Of a DNA stretch of 64,000 bases, positions 1 through 12,300 are shown in pieces (position 1 is the first letter of the stretch; every line of letters starts with the position of its first letter). The DNA is taken from assembly GCA_963978905.1 (NCBI GenBank), contig OZ022258.1:50824591-50888590 (forward strand), read 5' to 3'. The notes below the pieces were generated by a model. The model worked only from the letters and a program-made list of their open reading frames with translations, had not been told where the DNA came from and ran no database searches. The DNA is from Trichostrongylus colubriformis. Its lineage: Eukaryota > Nematoda > Chromadorea > Rhabditida > Trichostrongylidae. The position numbers were made by a program, and so were the translations under genes.

Positions 1-259
1 AGGCCACCAACCCTTAGACCACTGTTCCATTTGAAAAAATATTGGTCAATTGGTACCTTCCCGTTTCGTAAAACATGTGTGCAAAGTGCTGCTCGAATGG
101 ACAAATTCGTGATACAAACATACCACCTGCAAGTAACAGTCATCCGCCAGTGAAAGTGTTGCCCTCTTGATCGTAGCGATGGCAGCCGAGTGGGAAGCGG
201 CCTTTACACTACTACTGCAACCCAAATCCATAAACATAACCAATCTGTTTTTTTTTCAG

Positions 260-335
260 AATGATTAATGTTCATCGTATGTGGCTTGATCTCATCATCG
301 CAGCAGGAGAGCGCGGCTCAATACAGTGGAGTAGT
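260..335 (+). CDS. Gene 1 exon (large subunit, G.l.W block)
   Basis: A run of T then CAG precedes 260 and GTGAGT follows 335. The only open frame takes one base from an earlier codon and ends in phase 0; it reads RMWLDLIIAAGERGSIQWSS, which fits the GGT stretch A.r.G.l.W...l. It continues in frame into 8255. The internal ATG at 261 could also make this a trans-spliced first exon, but the match to mid-large-subunit sequence favours an internal exon. Confidence 0.6.
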
Positions 336-3300
336 GTGAGTTATTCTAAAATAATGAGGAGTGTGACAGTTCTCATTATTTACAATACCCGTTCTTTTGG
401 AAAAAACTGAGCCTTAAAACAATGAACTTCGAATGGATTTGGTACCGTGACAGTTTAAAAAGTCCAGAACGTGATTTGACAAATTCCGCTTTTCTGTACA
501 AGCTTGTTCTTTGTTGGACAGTTTAGCTACTGCGTGATTGCTTTGCGTATTTTTGCGTTTCATAAGTATAGATTCATCCTTATGAACACATTAACTAAAA
601 CTTGTGAAGGTCCTTGACGGAAATTTCTGACTTTATCGTAATCAGCATGCTTAATAGCCTTCATAGAATAATATCTACGTGAACTGGAAAAAAATCGGCC
701 ATTTTCTAGCTGGTGGCTACCTTATGCACCGTTCAAGTATAGGCGCTGCCGCGCCAGTGGGTGGGGCATGCGACGTAGCACCGTCTCCGTCGATTGGCAG
801 GAAATGGGATTCGAATTTTGAAATGAGGGAAACCGATAGTATCTAGCGGGTTTAGCTTATCTCTTTCATTATGTTGATTACCTTACCCGTTGCTTATAAT
901 TCGTTTTGTTCTCTCATGAATTGGGTTCCTTCAGTGGAGGATCGTTATCTGCACTGTTTCACTTCATATTCTGTTAAACAAAGGTTCTTGATTTCCGTGA
1001 CACATCGAGGATGCCCATACTAGAAAGTATTGGGGAACTGCCGTACTCTGTGTTTGCTTCACCAAATTTAATACAGTTGAACCATGAAAGGATGAAGTCA
1101 ATCATGGCCACACGTAATGAAAATTAGAGAAATGAAATAATGTACGATAGAAAAACTGAAGCATGTTGTTGACGTATACATACGGAAGAAACGTAGAGGC
1201 GAGTATAATTCCCGCACCCCATTCGCCTTCAATGGCAGCCCCGATCCGCCGCGTCGCTTACCGCACAGTCGGCCGCGCGCCGCGTGCGCCACGTTGACTG
1301 CCGGGTCAAGAAAGAATCTCTCCAGAAATCTCGGTGACCAGACAGAAATTTTATCAAGGAAAAGCGTCGTACCGAGGAAGCAGTGAACACTGACGACTGT
1401 TTTGCATCTATCGGTGAATACCACGAGGTCGCTCCCTGCAACGACAGGTCTAAGTAGTCGTAAAATTTCTCATGTTATTCAAGTTTCTTTTGCGTATTTG
1501 ACAATCCATTTGTTCGAACTAACATCGTTTATAGCACGGCACTCACAAGGGAAGGATACCAGGTTGAAGTAGCTGTTTGCAGTAAGACACATACCGCTCA
1601 ACGAGTGTTTGTACGCTGATTCCCAGTCTGCTTTCAGAATCTGCCAAACTATTCTCTGAGTCTGCACCGCTTCCACATGTATACTCCATTACGGAGCGTT
1701 TCCTAAGGCGTGGCCTACGTACATGGATGAGCGGCGAGGGTGAGAATGCGTGGCAAGAGTGAGAGTGTGTGGCGGAGTGAGAGAGTTTGATACACCCTCA
1801 CCCAATTCCGTAGGCCACGCCCTATCAGGCGCTCCGAAATAGACAGAATAAGCGTGTATCTCGGCCACATCGCAGATGAGTCCTGGGAAAATTCGAGGCA
1901 TGCCAGCAGCAACATAGTGCCGAGGTACTTGTGGGGTATTGAGTGGGCTGGGACCATGGATGGTATCCCCATTACAACTTTTTTGTCCTTCATAAGGATT
2001 TCTCTTTTATGTCTGGGGAACATTTCCAAAAGTGTTGTCATCACCTTTATCACTACTTTATATAATCATCTCATTAGTCTGTTTCTCTGTCTGTCACGAA
2101 ATTCGAAACTATCTGAAGCGCAACCTATGAAGGTCGGGTCAAGTATGGGATACGTAGCGCATGAGCGAGGAAATAAGGAACGCACATGGACAATATCACG
2201 TCCCGTCCACAGTGGGCGGGGTGCCTGTTGAAAACCTGAAAATCAGCTGAGAACCGTGCTGAAAATCCGAAAATCAGCTAAAAACAATCTTATTCAAATC
2301 CAAAAGTACCCAGACGTGAGAGAAGTTTGGATAAGGTTGGTGGCATTTTATGATTTCTGTTTGTGCGTTGGGCGGAGTGTAATCAAGTAGGCGAAACTTA
2401 GAACAAAAATTCATAATTCCGTTCCAGCATGCCTTGGAAACTCGGTTCAAGAAGGGATAGGTACAGCATGAGCGAAGAAATCAGAGGCGCACATAGGCAG
2501 TGTTACGCCCCGCTCATAGTGGGCAGAAGTCCGGATAATTTCGGCCCACCGTGGCGCGAAAATTTTGATAACCAACTGAAAATAATATAATTCACTTCCA
2601 GATTGGTCCAGACGTGGGAAGAAGTTGGGATAAGGTTGGTAGCACGATCCTGCGAAGCCTAAGCTCGGTGTGTAGAGCATTTATCATCGCTCCATCCTAA
2701 ACCCATAGAGCACAGGATCTTGGTGATATTCGACTTGAAACGCTCCGTGTCAGCCCTTATCAGTTGCTATCACTTCCAGTCCCGCCACTGATGTCCCCTA
2801 AACATCACCTATACCACCTGTAAAATTCAGGATCCCACCATTGCTGTGTCGCGAGATATGAGTTTCATGACAAACCGACGGGCACACACAACACAGACAG
2901 ACATACCTTGCGAATTACCATATACCACTTAACTAGCGCACACTTCTGCGCGCAATTCATGTCGATGATTTGCGAAATGGCTCAATGAAAAGCGACTCAT
3001 CTATATTATTATTAAAGTGCTTTTTCATCATGTCACCTCTCCTGCTTTTTTGCAGTTTGAGAGCTCAGTTGAAATCAGAGGGAAGGAAATTTCCACTCAA
3101 TTCCGTACACAGCGGTAGTCAAGTGGATCGAACCCATTTTGCACAACATCGCCATGAATCGGGCGCAGTAGTGTGCGCCACGCAACTGGTAATAGTATTA
3201 TTAGCAGGATAAGCAGTTATTTAGCACTGCTTCTCTAGGCTGTATAGAAAACAGCCATCAATTGTGAGTCGAGATGGCTTGGACAGACGATGATTTCGGC

Positions 3301-6300
3301 TTCGATCGGACCGGTCAATAGCATCTCCATACCCTATATTTTTCCATTCAATTAGCCTTTATTTTTCTGTGGTAGATCATTTGCCAGCTACCGGTGTTTA
3401 TCGTTTTTCTAGACGTGCACCATTATTTGGAATTTCGGTCTAGCGGTCGATGCGCTTCCTCGCACAGAATGATATACCTGCTTTGCAGCGACTACAAACC
3501 TAGATTGCATTCCGATCCTCTCATATATAGTGTAGTACCAGAATACAAACGCCATCATTCAGAAGGCGGCGGATACATCGCTGCAACTGATACAGTCCAG
3601 TTCCTGACGCCTGACAGGGCATGGCCCTACGGACTTGCGTGAGAGGGTACGAGGCGAGAGCGAGAGAGTGTGGCGGGGTGAGAGAGATCGATCCACCTTC
3701 ATCGAAGACCGTAGGCCTCGCCCTGCCAGGCGGTGGTAAATGGACTGTATCAAAACATAGAATTAATATGCACACAACGTCGCTGACTAACTTTTAACTG
3801 CAGTGGTCGTATTGTAGCAGTAAGTGATGTACGGGATTTCATTTCATCCACTTGCTGAAGGCTCTTAGAGGCACATTCCAGGATTACCCTGAAAGGGTTA
3901 AAGCGCTAAGCTATGAAATCCGAGATGCTGAGGAGTACGCCAACTGAGAAAAATCCGAAAAAAGTCCCCGAAAAGGGCAAAAATAAGACCTCCTGTCATC
4001 TGGGCTTAGACGAGATAACCGCGTGAAAACGAGCCTTTGAATCAGCCCGCTGGCTGGTATCAGAAGGAACTCTAGGATATCACCTGCTTACTCATGTCAA
4101 TGTCTGCTTTACCATTGGCATCTCTTCCTTATCTTATGTTATCACACAAATCGTAGGCCTCATTTGCCACGTTGTTGCCATCATTACCACTGTCATTGCC
4201 AGCAATCACGTCTGGAATGGGCGCGCCCGAGCTCCAGGGTGCGGCCGAGCTGGCTTCGAGAGCTCCGCGCGCTGCGATGACTCATCATCGCGCTTCGATA
4301 TGTGCACAGCCTCCCTGCCCGTTTGGGGAACTATTAGGTCATGTGAAAGGACTGCAATGTTCCCCTAATCCTGGAATGTGCCTTTAACAATCCTTATCAC
4401 TCGTTATCGTCATATCGTATCGTTTCGTTCACTCATCGTTGAGGCCCACGTACCACTCGCGAAACGCTTATGAGTGTCAACGCTCCAGAGTAAAGGTGAA
4501 AAGTGAATAGGATTCGGTGACATTCGCCTCCTCACGCTAATTATCAAACTTATTAACCGTTATCACTGTGGATCACCCACCATTGATATCTCCATTCCAA
4601 CTACGCAAAAGACCTGCAAGTGTCAACGCTCCACGATCAATGCGAAAAGCCGAACGAATCCGATGACTATAGACTTTTTACGCTCCATATCGAATCTTAT
4701 CGACCGTTATCAGTGTGGATCACCCACCACTAGTATCCCCCTAAAATCCCTCAAAAACACGTATGAGTGTCGAGACTATAGAATCAACCTGGAAGGCGAA
4801 ACGTATTTGCCAACACCTGCCTTTTGACGCTTCCTATCACCCCTCATTAGCTGTTATCAGAACTGGTTCCCCACCATTGGTGTCCTCAGACTGCCACCCT
4901 AAGATCACTTGCAAAAATCAAGCTTCAAGCTTTGTTGGGACGTGGATGTGAGTTCTGTGACAAACAGACACAGGCATGGACTGGCAGACATACTTAGCGG
5001 ATTATATATATTGGGTTGAGGAAAAAGTTCCCGCGGTTTTATTCAAACCCTTTCTTCACATGGTTCCCTTCATCTTTCGACAAAGTTTATACATGCTTTT
5101 GACAGGGTTTTTCTCTACAAAAAGCTACTATCTGTTTTTCAATTCCTTCGACTAATTAATACTTGTGAGGTTTGGAAAAGAAGTAAGCTGAAGGCAAAAA
5201 ATTGGTAGTTGCGCACCACATCTTTCTCGTCTGCCGTCGAGATCAAAAATGTATGTGTATATGTTTTCGATAGAGCTTTTTTCAGCTCTACAGAGTGGTA
5301 CTACTTTCTATTCAAATCGCTTAACTTTTCGTTTATTTTTAGGACTCACAAATGCAGTACCCGTAAAAATTTGCACTTTCGTTTCTTCTCTTCCTTGCCT
5401 ACCGTCGAGATTGGAGAGCATGTGCATGTATGCATTCGACAGAGCTTTCCTTGCTCTACAAGATGATACCACTTTTCTTTTGTATCCTCTCATATTTTAG
5501 CATGTAGGAATAAGTTTCCACCTGTAGGAATAAGTTTTTCAATTCGACACTACGTTGGGAAAATGAATGTTTTTGGCAGAGTGCTTAGTACCATTCGATG
5601 GAGCTCTTTTCGCTCTACAAGATAATGTTCACGGTCTTTGTCACGGTCTCGGAATTGATTTTAGCCATTTTTTAGATCTTTTAAAAGTCGACGAAATCGG
5701 GTATTTTCGACACCATGTGATGAAAATGCCAGATTTCGTCGACTTTTGAATGGTCTAAAGAATGGCAAAAATATCCGTGCAGAAACCGTAAACGTAGAGT
5801 GAAAAGAGCTCTATCGAACGATGCTAAACATTCTGCCAAAAAAATTCACTTTCCTAACGTAATTTCGAATTGTAAAACAGGTGGAAACTTATTCCTACAT
5901 GCCAAAATATGAGAGGATACAAAAGAAAATGGTGTCATCTTCTAGACCAAAAAGATCTATCGAATGCATATGTGCACATCCTCTCCAATCTCGATGGTAG
6001 GGAGGAAGAGGAGATAACAAAAGTGCGCACTTTTGCGAGTATTGCATTTGTGAGTCTTAAGAACAGCAAATATTTAAGCGATTTGCATAAAAAGTAGTAC
6101 CATTTGTAGAGCTGAAAAAGCTTTATCAAAAACATATACGCATACATTTTTGATCTCGACGGCAGACGAGTAAGATGTGGTAGGCAAGTGCCAATTTTTT
6201 GCCTTCAGCTTACTTCATTTCCAACCTCATAAATATTAGGCAATCGAAGGAATCTAAAAATAGATAGTAACATTTTGTGGAGCAAAAAAAGCTCTATCGA

Positions 6301-9300
6301 AAATATATAAGTTTCGTCGGAGAATGAAGGGAACTGTGTGAAAAACGGGGTTGAATAAAAGCGCGGGAACATATTCCTCAACCCAATATTAAGATAGAAG
6401 GATAGGTGATATGAGCTAGAACAGTAACTGGAAACAAGTGGGGAAAACCGCTCATTTCAAAAAAAACTTTTGTCCTCATTCTCCCCTTAGACCATATCGA
6501 CAGACTTGACACAGGTTTTTCATAATGAGTTTAGAATTAAGATTTTTGTATAATCGAGATGAAAAAACGGTTTTTAATCACTCCCTGCTTGGTCTCCCTT
6601 GTGAGTATGTTGCAGGTGACCAATACACGAAATTAATCTCATACAGTGTGTCCCAAAAGTATAGGTCCACCCTATTTTTCATCCATATCTCCAGAATGGA
6701 TAAGCGATTCCTTTCCAAATTTTTATATGTAGTACCTGATCACTGTAGCAATCAAACGCCTCAGTAAAATTGAAGACATAAAAATGCAAAATTTTATTTG
6801 ATTTTTTTTTTCAAAAATAAGGGTTTCCCAAAAGTATAGGTCCACTCAGCTTTTCCGCCTTGCTTCCATCGAAAGGTAAGTTGTGAGGTAGGTGTGTTGA
6901 CGCATCCTTCTGAGATTTACTCTACAGTGCCATGCCAAGCGGTACGCACTTTTCCGAGGACGAAAATGGGCAAATTCTGGCCCACAAGGACGTGAGACTC
7001 AGCAATCGCAAAATTTCTGAAAAGATGGGCCTATTCCAAAGCTCGATCAACAGCTTCTGTCGTACCATGGACCTGTACGGAACGAAAAAGGGAAGTAGAA
7101 GGCCGTAGGAGCTTTTGAGAAGCAGGAGCGTCGGATCCTCAAAGCTGCGTCCAATTCCAGAAAGGGTGCTTGTCGACGGTGCAGGGAACTGGCACCTGCT
7201 GTATCGAAAAACACTGTGCACCGTCTGCTCAAGTCGTCTCCTCACATCGAGCGAAGATGGTTTTCGTCCTTGCCATACCTCACGAGGGCGCACGAAGAGG
7301 CTCGAATCCATTTTGCCAAGTAGAATGTCAGCTGGACCCATCAATAGGATGAGGTAGCCTGTAGGGTTACATTATTGACGTAGTAGTTCACACAGCATTA
7401 GTAATGGTGTTGCAGGTGATCTTTTCTGATGAGAAGAAGTTCAATTTGGACGGCTCGGACGGCTTAGCTAGTTACTGGAGGGATTTGGGGAAGGAGCCAT
7501 GCTACTTCTTGAGGCGCGGATTTGCTGGTGGTAGTGGTATGGTAGGGACCGCCTTCTCTCGCTTTGGTTAGAGCAGGATACTATTCATCACGCATCATAT
7601 AGATTCCAGGGCTTTGCAGGACGTTCTAGAAAGTAATTTACTACCATATAAACAGCGGTACATACAAACATTAGGTGCACAGCCGACCAACACCCTTTCT
7701 GGAATCGGACGCAGCGTTGAGGATCCGTCGCTTCTGCTTCTCAGAAAGCTCCTACGGCCTTCCACTTCCCTTTTTCGTTCCGTACAGGTCCATGGTACGA
7801 CAGAAGCTGTTGATCAAGCTTTGGGATAGGCCCATCTTTTCAGAAATTGTGCGATTGCTGAGTCCCACGTCCTTGTGGGCCAGAATTTGCCCATTTTCGT
7901 ACTCGGAAAAGTGCGTACCGCTTGGCATTTCACTGTAGAGTAAATCTCAGAAGGATGCGTCAACACACCTACCTCACAACTAACCTTTCGATGGAAGCAA
8001 GGCGGAAAAGCTGAGTGGACCTATACTTTTGGGACACCCTTATTTTTGAAAAAAAAATCAAATAAAATTTTGCAATTTTATGTCTTCAATTTTACTGAGG
8101 CGTTTGATTGCTACAGTGATCAGGTACCACATATAAAAATTTGGAAAGGAATCGCTTATCCATTCTGGAGATATGGATGAAAAATAGGGTGGACCTATAC
8201 TTTTGGGACACACTGTATATATGGAGTAATAGTGCAAAATTTTTCGCTTTTTAGATTTTGACTATACTTGCATCTAATGTGAATCCTGTGTGCAAACCAC
8301 AGGAGGGTATGTACCAATATTCTTGTTTTTCAATTTATTAGTCATTGAGCGAGTAAATAGCTAAAGAAGGTGCTGAGTCGATCATTTCAGTGAAATTCAT
8401 AGACTCAAACAATGCAAAGTAGATCGAAAATATATATATATACATACGTGTACTCAGGCTCAGAATTATTCAACAAAAACATGGAAAAGTATTGGAAGGC
8501 AATCGAAATGGTAGAAAATACAGAAGTGATCAGAGAAGACCAGTCCGTGTGTATGATGAAGCTGGCTAGAGAAGCTGTGCCAAAATATAGCACTGAAGTT
8601 GGTTAGTAAATCGGTGGCAATATGTTGAGTTGTAGGACGTTTTGCAGCATTTCGTAAGCTTTTCTTTTTCACATGTTTCCCAACCAAAATTCGACTTTAA
8701 TTTTTTGAAAAGTGTTTTCTTTATTTACACTCATTTACCCCGGGTGGGGGGTTACGAGGTCGAATTTCCGCGCCGCCGCGCGCGACGAGCGGCACGGCGG
8801 GTGCGAGTGCCAGTGGCAGGGCATGACAGCCTTCATGCGAGGCAGTGTGGCATGAGTGGAAGCGCAGACGTTCTCCCACGGGCAATCGATACGGCGAGTC
8901 GTACTGGTGGTGCCGCACCGCCGCGAAGCGAAAATTTGACCTCGTGGCCCCCACCCATTTACCCCACATATACTTTGTGTGTCGGTTTGTCAGTCTATTT
9001 GTAGATCTGTCTATAGTCTGTCTGTCCGCAAGTAAGTGGTAGTGATATGGGGCCGATAGAGTAGATCGATCGTCCATGGTAGGAAGAAACCAGTTGATGT
9101 TGGAGTACCAGTCTAAGACAAAGTTATTATTGGAACAGTACTTCCTACACAAACAGCACTTATACTAATAGACTCGCAGCCGTTCTGCGGGATGCTGACG
9201 ACGTCGAATCAAAAACTAGCGCAGAAAAAGCACAAACTTGAGTAAACCGCTTAGAGTTCCGGGAAATTGAAAATATGAAAACGATCGAAATTTACCTTAA

Positions 9301-12300
9301 ATCTTACAAACCACAGCCAGAATAGTCATTCATCAAGTTGTACGCAGATAGCAGAAAACACTTGGTGGACGAGACCATTAAGGGACGCAGTACAGAACTT
9401 CAATTTATGATAGGTAGCAACTTGTAAGCTATCTTTGCTAACCACATCGCTAAGTAACTATACTCAGATTGATTTGTGCGCATCCCGCTCTTCATCAGCT
9501 AAAACTGGTGTTCGCATATTGAGCTACCAGTTGGGTCAACGAACAGTACTGCGCCAATAATACGATGAAGTCAGGTAATGTAGAAATGGTCCTGGTCAAA
9601 AGATATGGAGAAAATACATAATTCCACACAGTGATTAGCACAGTGCTGACGTTGGATCAACTGCTATCCTTACAAGGAGGTACTAGGCTGCGTTCATACC
9701 CAACTGAATGGTATTCTTGGCGCATCGGCGCATTGGCACATCCACAATTTGGGATTTTTGGCGATGTTACGTACCACCACGTCAGTGAGTTTGCATTGTG
9801 GCAAATAGCCAAAATCGCGGATGCACCGATCCGTCCATACTCTCTAATCCCGGATGAGCCAATGTTCTCATTGTTCAATCGGACATTTACGGGATCGACG
9901 CACAGCTGCAACTGATATCAGCCCATAGAACAAACATGCTCACCCAGTGACCCACACATACACAACACACTAAGCGAGCGAGAAATTCCAGTTCACTCAT
10001 CGCTTTCTATGCGAACTGACCTTACAAGTAGCACAGCAAAGCGGTCTCACAGAAACTATAGTTCTACATATATTCAATCTGATTTTAGCTTTTATTTTTT
10101 AGATTAATTTTACAGATTCAATTGCAAAAGGAAGCTACTATTCTACACTGTGGAGAAACAGTTTAACTCTCCTGAACTATATGGAAAGCTTTTACAATTC
10201 ATTATCACATAAGTAAGTAATGACATTATTCATTCACTGCTGGGAAACTTCAGATTGCATATGACGCAATTAGCAGCGGAAAAGCAGTCTGAATCGCTTG
10301 CTTCAGCTTCATGACAGCATGAGCGATGATTTGGTCGATACTGGTTCAGAAAGTTCAGGTGCTAACAATAAGAACACAGAATAACGGAATGGAACTGCTA
10401 AAAACCCGAGAAAGGGCGAGCCATTGACCGATATCGATCGAAATTGTGGTTTTTCGGTAGGGGGTGAGAAGAAAGTAATGGACCTCTTTGTTCGTTGTGC
10501 GCGAAGGTTACGAAATTATTATCGATGTGATGTACATAGTAATGGGTACTAAATATATAGTTTATAGGAAAAAGCAACCGATCGTACGCTCATGGTGTTA
10601 CGCGCACAGTAGTGTGCGCGTGCCAACTTGTTATACTCTTGTGTATTTCAGATACCAATGGAAGAAAACCTCAGAAAATATCTCGAAAAAGAAGCAAACT
10701 CGTCGAGAAAAATGGGCTAAGCTTCAAAAACAGGTAGTTCAGTTTGTAACTTTCGTCACAAGCGCCACTCTTGGTGAAGCTTTGCTGAGGAAAGTATTAC
10801 GATAGATAACAACACGTAAACCAAAATGCTAAAGTTTAGTCCATTTCGGAGAGTTGATAGGGCGTGGCCTACGGACTTGGGTGGGAGTGTATCAAACTCT
10901 CTCACCTCGACATATACTCTCACTCTCGTCATTCAGGCTACGCCCTATGTAGCGTATCTAGCGCTGTAGAATGGACTGTACTTTCGACTTTTTCTTAAAA
11001 TTCAACGGGTCCGTGTCTGCATTCGAAGCTCGTTTTACATAACGTAAACAACCACAGTTTTTGGAGCATGCTAAATTCTTGATTATTTCAGCGGAATTGG
11101 GCATCGAATATGTTCGTGATTGTTAATCGCACCAGTCAATCTGCTCTCGCTTATGTGGGAACACTCGGCTCAGAGTATGAATTTTAGCATTGCACTCTCT
11201 AACAGTATTTGGTCATTGCGCAGAACCGCGCGTGGACCGACACTTACTCCTTGATATTTATATGATTCACATCGCATAGTTCTACAGCGTGACAAGCGCA
11301 GTGGTGCGCTAGCCAGATCCCTGTCTCCATAAGCAGTTAACACTGTTCGGGAGGTCAGGCCATAACATGGTTGTAACATTTTATGCAACTCTTTGAAGTT
11401 CAAAAAAATGCTCACATAACGACATTTGAACTGAGGGTTAGTCTTTGTTGGCTGAACTGACCGTTTACCTCTACTTGCCTTATCTCCAAAGAAAGCCACA
11501 ACTCTTCGTAAGTTCTGGTACTCAAGCGGTGCTACGCTGGTTACATGATATCGGTACAGAAACGAAATGTGTTCACCATTGATCACTTACGGCTGAGCAC
11601 GCGGCAGATCGCGGCATAAGGTGGCAGTGAGCGGTATATCGAATTCTGATACACTCAATTTCTTCCGATCACTCACTTTCTGCATCCTCTTTTGCCTCGT
11701 CTAAATAAACGGCATCCGTCCACTTAGAACGAGCAGGAGACTTTCCAGAAAGGTGAGAACACTCATCGACCTTCTTCTCATTTCACAAATCTCTTGAGCT
11801 TGAGTGCATAACTGGAACAGGGACGCCGTATTTGAGGAGACAAAAACATGCCGTAACGCATAAAATCGACATTAGAGGTGTATGTTGAACATGTTGCTGA
11901 AAGTTGAACAGTAATATGCCTGCACATAAGTACTATTGGACTGACATTACAAGCAGAGTAATTGTGTATATGTGCTACCTACAACACGTTATTGAGACGT
12001 CTGTCATGCAAAGGCTAACTTTGACTTTGAACCATATACTCCCAAATTCGTATAGCACCATAATTCTCGAAGCCTCGCAAGGTGCGCCATTAGGGCGCTA
12101 CACGCGCTCGAACCTAACCTAGCCACGCCCACCTGAGTTAAAAGAGAGTGGGTAGCTTGATCCAAGCTGGTGTATCGCTGATTGTGAGATGGTGTATCGT
12201 GGGCGTGCAAAAAAAAAAGGAGTTAGTCTAATTAGCTACACAAGCATCTTGTCCTGTCAAGGTGAATCGGCTCATCTGACTATCGTGAGGTGTGTCTTTG

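Noticed and set aside
6491..6609. Acceptor plus ATG frame MSLELRFLYNRDEKTVFNHS with donor GTGAGT
   Set aside because: Phase does not fit 8255 and the gene 1 exons on either side already join; the GTGAGT motif (CCCTTGTGAGTAT) also occurs in unrelated places.
11170..11586. 138-codon open frame on the minus strand
   Set aside because: No splice signals or motifs, and it lies in an intron next to a firm plus-strand exon; length within chance for this window.
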